Below are positions 28,614 to 37,876 of a stretch of 64,000 nucleotides of DNA, one piece after another. A program made the translations under genes and the position numbers. The stretch is from Acrasis kona (taxonomy: Eukaryota > Heterolobosea > Eutetramitea > Acrasida > Acrasidae): NCBI GenBank assembly GCA_026419775.2, contig JAOPGA020001241.1, forward strand, positions 1-64,000, read 5' to 3'. Under the pieces are notes generated by a model. That model ran no database searches. It saw only the letters and a program-made list of their open reading frames with translations, and was not told the origin of the DNA. Position 1 is the first letter of the stretch; the number at the start of each line of letters is the position of its first letter.

Positions 28614-30112
28614 ATGTCTGACTTTAGAGATATACTAAATGTACATCCTTTATCCTCTCCGACACATGCTAGTGCAGCGCCTAGTACCCCTTTATCAGCA
28701 CGAAAAAAGTGTAAGTTGAATATTTTTTATTTATTAACCCATGAAGCTGAGGTATCAAGAGAGGTCCTTGCATTGACGGGTGGAAAGGCTCCCATAATGG
28801 TCACTCCATCTGGGTTAAAAGAGAAAAGAAAAATACAGGAAAAGTTACAGAAATGGGTGTGGCAACCTTTTATAAATCCTGCACGCGCACCCGATAGAAC
28901 ACCTTTTTATCATTGGGCAAATAAGAGCGATGAACTTGTAGCGGAAGGTATTCATTGAAATTAATCTTGATCTTTATAACATGCAGAATATGCTTTCAGC
29001 GTATTAAATAAGAAAATAAAAGCATTCACATACACGGATAATGAATGGAACACTATAATAAAAGAGATGGACGAACAAGCGTCTTTTAACCTGGACCCAT
29101 CCGACACAACGTGGACGAGGGAGGAGACAGATGCGCTCATGGCTTTGTGTAAAAAATACGATCTAAGGTTCATAGTTATACATGATCAGTTCCCAAGGGG
29201 AGGTAAAAGCTTCACCATCGAAGTAAGATGAAAACAAAACATTACTAACATTCCAAGCAAATGAAAAAACGTTACTATGACATTGCTAGAAAACTAGTAG
29301 AATCGAGAATAAAAGACAGGGAGGAAGCACTAAAAAATCCTATACTAAAAACTGTTTATGACTTTGGTAATTACATTACATTTTTTTTGTTTTAATCAAT
29401 GTCAGAGGGTGAAGTCAAAAGGAAGGAACAAGCTGAATACATTTTCAACCGTCCAAAAGAAATTGAACAAAAAGAAGAACTTTTAAGGGAACAACTACGA
29501 CAAATTGAGGCCATTAAAAAGAAGAGACAAGATGAGGAGAAGAAGGCAATTGCGGATAAAACACCAAAGAAGAAGGGTCGCAAAAAGAAAGCTGGAAAAA
29601 CAAAAAACAATGTTAATAAAGAAGCCGCTCCTATTGTTGTTCAACATGAACCAGATAACGGTGACGTCTCTGTTCAGGAAGTCCCAACGTTAGTACCAAC
29701 GACACCTCTTGATAACTCTCAAAATCCAAGCCAAGAAGCTTTTGTAATCATCGAAGAAGAAAAAGAAGAGTCATCCGAAGACGAACAAGACAGTCTCTCC
29801 GCAAAAGTTATCAAGCAACTTCGACCTGGCGGTTATGCAAGAAGTTCGTTAATGACTCCTTCTGAGTACTCAGATAAGAGTGAGATTGATACAATGATAA
29901 CTTCCATCATGCACCAACATGAAATCCATAGAGCACCCATGCCAACAAGTAAAATACATGAATCGTACGAAATACTGAGGGACCGTATGGGTGTTTTGAT
30001 AAACTTGAAAAAGAAGGTAGTGAAGAGCGAACTCACCCTTGCCAAACTTACAAGAGGATCACAAAGCAAGAAGAGGAAGAGAAGCTCAAAGGATTATGGA
30101 AAGGAAGAATAA
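28614..30112 (+). CDS. DMAP1: SWC4/DMAP1 chromatin-complex subunit
   Basis: 461 residues in four exons: 28614-28947, 28987-29222, 29258-29366, 29406-30112; introns 39, 35 and 39 nt, phases agree. Family hallmarks in order: SDFRDILNVHP at the N-terminus, SREVLALTGGKAP, PSGLKEKRK, WVWQPFINPARAPDR, FSVLNKKIKAFTYTDNEW, and the SANT-like WTREETDALMALCKKYDLRF followed by VIHDQF. Later DMAP1-type blocks are MKKRYYDIARKL and EYIFNRPKEIEQK. It is a subunit of the SWR1 and NuA4/TIP60 complexes that load H2A.Z and acetylate histones. The C-terminus is basic. It converges on the cullin with 10 bp between stops. Confidence 0.95.
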
Positions 30113-30122
30113 TAAATACAAT

Positions 30123-32669
30123 TTATGCACAATACTTATAAATGTTCAAATCCTTTTCTTCTCTCTCAATGTACTCCTTTTCTATTAGGGCTTCAATTCT
30201 GTTTTTGATCATCTTTACATCAGGAACAAACAATGACACCTGTTGAGTGACTTGTTGGATCAACTCGTTGTGGGTCAGAACTTTTCTAGCTTTCATAATT
30301 CTCACACAGCAAGCCTCTATTATAAAACCTCTATCTCTATCGACAACTTCGGATGTTACTTTATTCTGAATAGGTAATGGTTTGCTACTTTTGTCAACAA
30401 GTTTGATTTTTCTGTGCTTCATAGAGAAGTCTTGGTTAACGCAATAATTGTTATTTTCGTCGACGACAAAGAATGGCATTTTCTCTTTTGAAACACGATC
30501 CAGCACATTTGTGACTTCCTGCTCAGTGTTCAAACCAAGTTCAGCCATAATGTATTTCACATTCAACTTATCATTATCATTGAACAAATACAAAATACAA
30601 AGCATTCTTATATCTACGTGTGACAATTGATATGTTGCACTCTTGTAGCGTGCTGTGACCGTTGCGAAGCTTGAGTAGTGGTCCCAACTCAACTTCCTGC
30701 CAGATCCCATTCTAGATTTAAAAAGCGCTTCAAACTGGCTAATGTTTTCATTTAGGCTCTTAGGAATAATGATTTGATTGTAGGGTGTATTTAGAACAAT
30801 AGGCCAGTTTGAACTGGTAAGAACAAGAGGACGAAACACTTTGGAACCATCAGACAACTCTAAAGAATGGTTGATGTCTTTCAACATACATTCCATCCTT
30901 CGAGTGAAACTACTGTTAATTTTTATTTTCAGTTTTATAAGAAGTGACCTTTCTTCCATTAAACTATTTTCATCACAATCATGTCGGGTCAACCTATCAC
31001 AAAGACGCTTTTGAAGATGACCTTGAACCAAGTCCAAGTCACCACCCATTACAAGGACATCAATTAGATCGTCCAAAACACTACTTGTGTCAATTTGATT
31101 TTGTTTTGTAATATTGTCAACCATATCGATGATGTGGTGTAGCACAAGCTTGTCCACAGAATTCACAACAATCTTACTATTTAAAACCAAGTTCAAACTA
31201 TTACGAAGGTTTGTAGAGTTCTTAAACAATTCACTCTCATCTAATCTCTCAATAGTATTAATTAAGTTTCTAAATTCCAACAACACCCCAAGATTAAAGG
31301 AGTTCATACAAGATTGCTCAAGATTAGACACACAAAGTAGTGCTTGTTGGTTTGTATACGCACGAAGAGATTTTACAATCTTTCCTCTCCCGCCACTACG
31401 TGCTATGATTCTAAAAATACGGTTGGTATTATAAGATGTTTTCTGAGAGATGGACGGAATAAGCAAACCATTTATGAGGTGATCAAATTGTTGATCCGAC
31501 CGAATAGATTTTCTTTTTTCGGACCGGATTGCAACGGCTGCCAACATCATACCATCTAACGTATCAAACTTTATTTGAAAAGAAGCATTATGAGCCACAT
31601 TATGTACAATTAAAATGTTTTTTGTTTGTTCCGGAGTGTGCTTAATCTTCAAATCTCCTATAAAGTGCGATTGTAATAAAGTCTTGAAAAATATCATAAA
31701 TACATCTTTGACCTTGAATGCGCTCTTCTTTACTGAGAATGTATACTTTGAAGATTTATTTCCTTCAATGATTGATGCGGTAAACTTGTAGCGGGCCGAC
31801 TTGTGCATGCTCAAGCACTTGCTCAGGATGGACGGACTAACACAATAAAGCCGAATGCAGTTTCCTCCTTTTTTTGTAATGTTTTGATTTTTGTAAAACA
31901 ACCTGACATCAATGATACCAATGTTAGTTGGCGTATATACAATAACTAGACAGTTCCTTTCCATTCTATAACTAAGTGCACTGGCTGGAGCATTATTTTC
32001 GGTAATGTAAAAGGATTGAAAGTCCGTAAATGACTCGATTGGATTGTGGTACTTGTCCTGTAGTTCCACATGAATCAATATTTGGTTAAATACGGGAACG
32101 ACTCGGCTATCGTCCCTTTCGAATTGTGCACACTTTATTATACAATTGGGCATCTCTACAGGACCCGCCTCTAGTGCAAATCGAACTGGACTCTCTCTTG
32201 TAATGTCCTCGAATATCCACGTATTAATGTTATACGATCCTGCTTTTGTGGCCATGAATGATATGTACAATTCGGATTCTTCCGATATTTTGATGGAGGC
32301 TAAGGTGTCGAACCCTGGACCCTTAACGACGACTCTAATGTTGTGAGCATAATTGAACTTCCCATCGAAGGCGCAATTGTCCGGTCCTATAAGTAATAGT
32401 TTGATGGTTTGTTCACCAACGACCGCTTTATGGCAAATGTCGTTAGTACCCTTCGCTAGGCATCTAGGGTAATTATCTACTTGTAGAATTGATCTCGATA
32501 AGTTGGTTTCGTTCCTCGGGAGACCTGCCATCATGCCTCTGATGGACTCCATGTTGGTTAAGTTGATGATGAGCTTTAACGTTAAGTATGATAAAACAAT
32601 GTATAATAGTAGTGCTCTAAAATAAATTCCAAATAGTATGGCAAAGACAATCAGCCATCTCTTTTCCAT
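30123..32669 (-). CDS. Membrane-anchored cullin with Ig/filamin-like N-terminal region
   Basis: 848 residues, single exon. Residues about 5-37 are hydrophobic (LIVFAILFGIYFRALLLYIV), a membrane anchor. Residues about 95-290 look like filamin/Ig beta-sandwich repeats (VVVKGPGFDTLASIKISEES, AGSYNINTWIFEDITRESPV, NIGIIDVRLFYKN). From about 430 it is cullin-like: HLQKRLCDRLTRHDCDENS, FTRRMECMLKDINHSLELS, VLTSSNWPI, KLSWDHYSSFATVTARY and ILYLFNDNDKL. The C-terminus is a canonical cullin winged helix with the neddylation lysine context (VRIMKARKVLTHNELIQQV) and EREEKDLNIYKYCA. The normal N-terminal adaptor repeats appear to be replaced. Expected role: Rbx1-recruiting ubiquitin ligase scaffold tethered to a membrane. 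Confidence 0.85.
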   Translation of the reverse strand: MEKRWLIVFAILFGIYFRALLLYIVLSYLTLKLIINLTNMESIRGMMAGLPRNETNLSRSILQVDNYPRCLAKGTNDICHKAVVGEQTIKLLLIGPDNCAFDGKFNYAHNIRVVVKGPGFDTLASIKISEESELYISFMATKAGSYNINTWIFEDITRESPVRFALEAGPVEMPNCIIKCAQFERDDSRVVPVFNQILIHVELQDKYHNPIESFTDFQSFYITENNAPASALSYRMERNCLVIVYTPTNIGIIDVRLFYKNQNITKKGGNCIRLYCVSPSILSKCLSMHKSARYKFTASIIEGNKSSKYTFSVKKSAFKVKDVFMIFFKTLLQSHFIGDLKIKHTPEQTKNILIVHNVAHNASFQIKFDTLDGMMLAAVAIRSEKRKSIRSDQQFDHLINGLLIPSISQKTSYNTNRIFRIIARSGGRGKIVKSLRAYTNQQALLCVSNLEQSCMNSFNLGVLLEFRNLINTIERLDESELFKNSTNLRNSLNLVLNSKIVVNSVDKLVLHHIIDMVDNITKQNQIDTSSVLDDLIDVLVMGGDLDLVQGHLQKRLCDRLTRHDCDENSLMEERSLLIKLKIKINSSFTRRMECMLKDINHSLELSDGSKVFRPLVLTSSNWPIVLNTPYNQIIIPKSLNENISQFEALFKSRMGSGRKLSWDHYSSFATVTARYKSATYQLSHVDIRMLCILYLFNDNDKLNVKYIMAELGLNTEQEVTNVLDRVSKEKMPFFVVDENNNYCVNQDFSMKHRKIKLVDKSSKPLPIQNKVTSEVVDRDRGFIIEACCVRIMKARKVLTHNELIQQVTQQVSLFVPDVKMIKNRIEALIEKEYIEREEKDLNIYKYCA

Positions 32670-32883
32670 TCAATAATTAAATTTAACCAACCAAAGGGGG
32701 AGTCTAAAATAAGATTGTTTTGATCAAAAATGTTTTGACGTGACGTCAGGACATCTATTTGGACTCATCGGCGATACACGACTTACAATAAGCACTTCAT
32801 TGATGTAGTTCCTGTCAAGAGACAAGCACACTTTAGTTGTTTGGATCTTATTCAATAAGTCTGAGTTATTTGAAGTACAAAGT

Positions 32884-33345
32884 TTATTTTTTATCTGATG
32901 GAGTCGTAAACGAGGAAACGTAATCTTTACCCCATGACCAATAATCCCAGGCTTTTGCTTTTACGTAGTCGGCATTTTCTTTTGTAGCAACCTTAGCTAT
33001 GGCGCTCTTTGTTGTGTCGTAGGCTTCAACGGCCTTCTCTTTGGCGTAATCCATATTTTCCTTTGTTGCGACGGCCGCAACTGCGCTCTTAACAGTTTCT
33101 AGAGCCTCACCCGCCTTGTGCTGCAATAACTCTGCATTCTCTTTAGTTGCAATGCTTGCAACAGTTGATTTAACTGTATCTATTATGGTCTCTGGCTTCT
33201 TTGGTTCTTCGAATGATTTATCTGTCATGTTGGTAAGCTTCTCCTCTCTTTGCTCGTCCTCGAGTTTGAAATACCTTTCGAAGTTATCTGGTTGGTCATT
33301 TGTTGGAAGTGATGGGTATAAAGTGTTGGGGTCTGATGAGGTCAT
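32884..33345 (-). CDS. Amphipathic 27-residue repeat protein, 153 residues
   Basis: Single exon. After an acidic N-terminus, about three units of 27 residues share ATKENxxYxKxKAxEAxxTxKSAxAxV. The Ala/Lys/Val periodicity gives amphipathic helices resembling LEA-group-3, apolipoprotein and perilipin-type 11-mer proteins. Likely roles are lipid-droplet or membrane binding, or desiccation protection in a cyst; sequence cannot choose between them. It ends in a Trp/Tyr-rich helix (AWDYWSWGKDYVSSF). The stop lies in AAAAATAAAC. Confidence 0.75.
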   Translation of the reverse strand: MTSSDPNTLYPSLPTNDQPDNFERYFKLEDEQREEKLTNMTDKSFEEPKKPETIIDTVKSTVASIATKENAELLQHKAGEALETVKSAVAAVATKENMDYAKEKAVEAYDTTKSAIAKVATKENADYVKAKAWDYWSWGKDYVSSFTTPSDKK

Positions 33346-33645
33346 TGTGTTGTGTTTTTAATAGTTTCTATTATTGGAGTGCCCTTTAATCAACCACACA
33401 AATTTATTGTTCTAATTGAAGATTCGAGCATCAGAAAATTCAGTTGCATTTTCATGCTCCCTTTTTATCAAACTAAGTTTTCATATTTAAAAGATTCTTT
33501 GCATAGTTTATATAAACTACTCATCTCCTTGCTTGAGAGGTCAAGTATGTTGGATGCAAGAGTGGTCGCATAAACATAATACTTTAATATGTGAAGGACA
33601 ATTAATACATTCCAACACCAACATTGATTTGTGAATTCAAAATTT
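33346..33645. other. AT-rich spacer
   Basis: 300 bp between two minus-strand genes. A plus-strand frame 33352-33573 and a minus-strand frame 33468-33656 are both open for about 60-70 codons and overlap; neither has supporting motifs. Probably the SCO1 3' flank and the promoter of the repeat protein. Confidence 0.35.
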
Positions 33646-34697
33646 TTATTCATCAAGGCAAGCCTGCACCCTTTTTAAAACTTGATTTGTAGTAAGAGAG
33701 CGTTCAAAGTAGTCTTTTAAATGTCCCATAGGACCCATTAAATAAATGTACATTGAATGATCCACCAAATAGTCATCGTCATCAAACTTCTCAGGATAAT
33801 AGTAGTAAACTCTGAATTTTTTTGTAGTTTCTTTGATTTGACCTGGAGTGCCAGTTAATCCTAAAAAGTCAGGATGGAACTCTATTGAAGGTTATAATCA
33901 CTCACATCGCGTCACATACCTTGAAGATATTCTTCTACAGCTTCACAGCTATCACGATATGGATCAAGTGTAATAAAAAGTGGAATGATCTTTGTTTTGT
34001 GTTCAGGTGAGAGGGAACGGAGGACACCTGCCATCTTCTTTAGTTCTTCAGGACAAATGTCGGGACAGTTTGTGAAACCAAAGTACAATAATAAATGTTT
34101 TCCTCTAAATTCTGAGTCGGTAACTGGTCTTCCTTTTGTATCCACTAATGTGAAGGATCCACCAATTAGAGGTACACCTGTTGTGCTAACAGTGCCTAAT
34201 TTAGCTAATATTTGTTATGTTTCTTCAAATGCATCATGTTAATTACCCAATTGACCCTTTGGTTTCTTGTCAAAGTCATAAAAATAAGCGGCGACACCAA
34301 TCGACAAAATTGCAGGAATAATGTAAGTGTACGGATCTCTCAACTGCATCTCGTTAGAATTTTAGAGTAGAAAACATACGATTTTCTTGATCTTCTTTTT
34401 TAACTTTCTTGAACCCTCTTTATTATCTTTAGTATTGTCACTATTTTTCGCTTCATCCTCATCCTTATCCTTTTCATAATCAAGTGTAGGTTTACTTTCT
34501 GTTTTAATTGATGCTTTTTTCTCGTTAGTACCAACTGATGGAATTTTCAGTTTTGATGGTTTATTTGTTGTTTGGTTCGCGGTATTCTCCTGACCTGAAC
34601 CTGAAGAAGTACTGTAACATCGCGGTATGATGTTGTTAATATTTTTGTTACGCTTCACACCAAGGTGCCGGATTATCTTGTGTGCCCTCAATATCAT
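33646..34697 (-). CDS. SCO1: Cytochrome c oxidase copper chaperone SCO1/SenC
   Basis: 311 residues in four exons (34380-34697, 34247-34343, 33920-34204, 33646-33881) with introns of 36, 42 and 38 nt and consistent phases. A basic N-terminus (MILRAHKIIRHLGVKRNKN) suits a mitochondrial presequence, followed by a charged low-complexity linker and one transmembrane helix (YIIPAILSIGVAAYFY). The thioredoxin-like domain has the copper ligands: CPDIC in LYFGFTNCPDICPEEL and the distal His in YLVDHSMYIYLMGP. It delivers copper to the CuA site of COX2 on the inner membrane. The stop is within GAATAAAAA. Confidence 0.95.
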
Positions 34698-34837
34698 TTT
34701 GTATTCACAGTTGATTGTTATGGGTTCTTTCTTTCAAGAAAGAGAAACGAGAAAAAATACCAGCTATCGCCCGCGGTATGATCGCACAAACTAAAACAAA
34801 CAATATTAAAAGCAGTATGTGTATAAACAGGTTATAT

Positions 34838-35050
34838 TTATTCTGGTTGGGTCATACCCCAGTTATCGCTGGTTATTGATTTCTTTGCTTCAGTTAACAT
34901 TCCTCCGTGTACACGTCCTTCTTCTTCTATTCTTTCATATGTTTTGCTTGATAAGCTGTTTTCGGAGTCTCCTATTCTTGGGTTACCAGTTTCTCCTAAT
35001 GTGGGAGCGTTCTCGTGCTCTGCAGATTTGTCGTCGTTGGGGTTGCTCAT
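34838..35050 (-). CDS. Small hydrophilic protein, 70 residues
   Basis: Single exon, starts MSNPNDDKSAEHEN. The whole protein is polar, Gly/Glu/Ser/Asn-rich and lacks cysteine and membrane segments. The end (GRVHGGMLTEAKKSITSDNW) is the most structured-looking part. It may be a stress or LEA-like protein; no homology is recognised with certainty. Context: upstream of SCO1 on the same strand, separated by about 140 bp. Confidence 0.55.
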   Translation of the reverse strand: MSNPNDDKSAEHENAPTLGETGNPRIGDSENSLSSKTYERIEEEGRVHGGMLTEAKKSITSDNWGMTQPE

Positions 35051-35285
35051 GTTGCGTTTTTATTTTGATAGTTGCACTCGCAAATTGTTTGTCATATTTA
35101 TACTCCAGAAGTATAAATAGAACGGTATTCGTATCAACCGATCCGAGAATACCCTTTCAACCCATATTTCGTTATCTAAAGCTATTGTGAAGATAAATGT
35201 CGATAACAGTGAGATCGAACGAATTAAATGGAAGCCAACATGACACAAAAATATTATAAAGCATTTTTGTAAAAACTCGGTTACA

Positions 35286-35672
35286 ATGTCTGCAGACGAT
35301 AGCCTGCAAAAACTTGTACATGATGCTGTGCTCTGGTTATTAAATGTATTTTAATATTTGCATCATACTTAGTGATTATTACAGTCTACAGAATCAAAAT
35401 TAATAATACCGCTTGTTGATATGGACGTAGCGGATTACACAATAAAAAAAAGAAAGCATGATATAGATGAGCAACGTAATACCAGAGCAAATAATTTAAG
35501 GTCAATGGGTAAAATGCAGATTGATTTGATGAGTCTTCACAAAAACCATACACGTTCAGTTGTACTTTCTAGCGGTACAAGTATACAAAAGCCTACTATA
35601 GCAGACAGTAGTACAATACTCCTTTTGTTGCGTTTTCTGTTGAAGAACCTACTATCAATTGTAAAGAGTTAA
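35286..35672 (+). CDS. Hypothetical small basic protein, spliced
   Basis: Exon 1 starts at ATG 35286 (MSADDSLQKLVHDA) and is best joined by an intron from about 35328 to 35384 (GTGCTC...TTACAG) to a frame reading STESKLIIPLVDMDVADYT, then IKKRKHDIDEQRNTRAN and a stop at 35670-35672. An alternative joint near 35570 gives a C-terminus TPFVAFSVEEPTINCKELNK that would overlap the next gene. The middle is basic and possibly helical. No family is recognised; boundaries are provisional. Confidence 0.4.
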
Positions 35673-35682
35673 ATAAATTTCC

Positions 35683-36741
35683 ATGTTGTGTATTTCGTTG
35701 CCCAAGAGGTTCCTCTTCTTATCGATCGCTGCTCGCACGTTGAAATCAACACAAATCATTCCTATAGCAAACACAAGTTTAAGACAATTCCACAAAGCCA
35801 CTCTGCATCATTATGAAAAGAATGACAAAAACAAAAGTAAACCTAAACCAACTGGTCTAAGGCAAAAGGAGAAGGAAAAGGAAAAGACAAGAAGGAGAGA
35901 TGAAGGTGAAGGAGTACAGTTATCGTTTCGATCAAGAAATGCGAAAAACGCGAAGCAAAAAATAGAATTTGAGCAAAAAAAAGAGTTGATGGATGAAGTG
36001 GACGCAGCAAGAAGGATGATTGACCATAACATACCCGAAAGCATTAGAACAGTAAAAGTGGTAGAGGAAGAATCAAAGAAGTTTCACGGCGAACTACCGC
36101 TTAAACGCGCGATAGAGCTGGCCCGTAGTTTAGGCAAAAACCTAATTCTGATGGCAAAGGACCTTAATGCTGTAAAGTCAGGCGCAGCGCCTTTATGCAA
36201 AATTGGAAATTATAAGGTATACCCTTCACATCATTTTTAACACAATCTAACCATCCTATAGTCATATTTACTAAAAGAAAAATCAAAACTATCAGACAAA
36301 CATAAAGAATTATACAAGAAGAAGATCAAAGCGTTTCAAGCGAAGGAAATTCGATTTAGTCCCAACATTGGCGAAGGAGACATCAAGTCGAAAGTCAACA
36401 AAATATGCAAGACACTTGCTGACGAAACACCAGTAAAGGTCGTCGTTACTGGAAGCGATGTAACTGTTGGCAACATACTAACCAGTAAAATTCTTGAAAT
36501 GACGCAAAGAGTTCTAGTTGAACAAGAAGCTGATTTTGACGTTTCATTCAAACCAGAGTCAAGTTCCAATAATTCCGTAATTTCAATGTTTGAAGTGAAG
36601 GAGAAGGAGAAACCAAAGGAACCGCCAAAGCCTAAAAAAGTGAAGGCGCCAGTTTCAAAAACTCCAGTTCCACACGATAGTCCCGTTGAAGTTCCTACAG
36701 AGCCTGCAACCCAAACACCAACACCGGAAATAAATAAATAA
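35683..36741 (+). CDS. Mitochondrial translation initiation factor IF-3
   Basis: 337 residues in two exons: 35683-36216, a 45-nt intron 36217-36261, then 36262-36741, phase 0. The N-terminus (MLCISLPKRFLFLSIAARTL) is a mitochondrial presequence, followed by a Lys-rich linker. IF-3 N-domain features are NIPESIRTVKVVEEESKKF, LPLKRAIELARSLGKNLILM and APLCKIGNYK. After the splice come KKIKAFQAKEIRFSPNIGEGD and a divergent C-domain beta-alpha pattern (PVKVVVTGSDVTVGNI). A Pro/Lys-rich tail is unusual for the family. It converges on the PARP16-like gene, 20 bp apart. Confidence 0.88.
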
Positions 36742-36761
36742 AAATTATTACAATAAAACTT

Positions 36762-37762
36762 TTAATGTTTTCTATACATTAGCATTACATATTGATACAA
36801 AGATCTTGCTTCCATTTTGACTTCTGTGTGGAACCTCATCATGAATATGAACAAAATAAACAAAACATAAAACCCGACAAGTATCATGGAACTTCGGTCC
36901 CTCTTTTGCTTAACGCTCAGGTCCTTCACTTGCGAATATAACAACAAGTAGCGAATTTTGATATTTTCGCTTTTTTTTACAACAATGTATTTATTATTTT
37001 CCTCACCAACTTTTGACTCGACATCACTACCTGTCCCCTTGCTAATTTCACAATCAACCAAACAACTTATTTCAGACCCCAAAAAACGAGATTTCGACCA
37101 ACCCTTGGAACCACCACTAGAGAAATTCCTAGCAACACGCAAATCTTCACATGCATACACACCTTCACCATAAACACTACCATTCTTCATTTGTTCGGTG
37201 TTAGAGTAATTTTGTAGAGAATTGGTTAGTATTGAAAAAAAGTTATCGCTACTGCTGCCATGGTATCCCTTTAGAAACTCACCCGTTGGTCTGTCCTGAT
37301 GCGTGATTTCAAAAACGTGATCAGGAATTATATGTGGAGGTATTGTTTTATGTAAACCTCTTTCATGAATGTACTGACCAACGGATATGTATCGAACTCT
37401 TCTTGATTTGAAATGACACATGTCGAGAATGAATTTTAATAAAAGGGGCGCATCTTTGTTTTTACAAATAGTTGATAGGCAATCAGTTGCATCTTGAAGA
37501 GTATTGTCTTCTTTAAACAATAATTCTTGTTTGTTTTTATACAAAGTATTTACACTGGGCATGCTCTCAAGACATACTATCTGTGGCAAGTTAAAGGAGA
37601 TGTAATTAATGGACGTACCAATCTGTCAAAATCTCTTGTATTGTTCTCATCTATAAAATATTTCGGGAATGGTCTTAGGGCATTATCCTTTCTGTTAGAG
37701 TGCGCAGCTGTTGACAGCAGGCACATGTATAGTTCATAACAGTGTCTATGAAGGTGGATCAT
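36762..37762 (-). CDS. PARP16-like ADP-ribosyltransferase, tail-anchored
   Basis: Two exons: 37762 down to about 37626, then a 38-nt intron (GTACGT...TGCCACAG), then down to 36762. The opening ALRPFPKYF matches the PARP16 helical domain. The catalytic domain has FLKGYHGSSSDNFFSIL (His), GSVYGEGVYACEDLRVARNF (Tyr), SCLVDCEIS and KKSENIKIRYLLLYSQ. A C-terminal transmembrane helix (MILVGFYVLFILFIFMM) gives the tail-anchored ER topology of PARP16, which ADP-ribosylates ER stress regulators in animals. That substrate role is inference here. The third triad position is not glutamate, suggesting mono-ADP-ribosylation. Confidence 0.88.
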
Positions 37763-37876
37763 GATTGTTCGTCAACTTGAAGAACACGTTTTATTGTATT
37801 TTTATATTCTCCCAAAAGAACGGAGTTATTGTGACGACTTTACAACTCTCCAGTCAATAGAAGATTTTTTATATGG

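Noticed and set aside
33352-33573. 73-codon plus-strand ORF in the SCO1/repeat-protein spacer
   Set aside because: Overlaps an equally long antisense ORF; no motif, and its first codons lie in the promoter of the minus-strand gene.
35060-35248. 62-codon minus-strand ORF
   Set aside because: Hydrophobic but lies in the promoter region between two genes; no support beyond being open.
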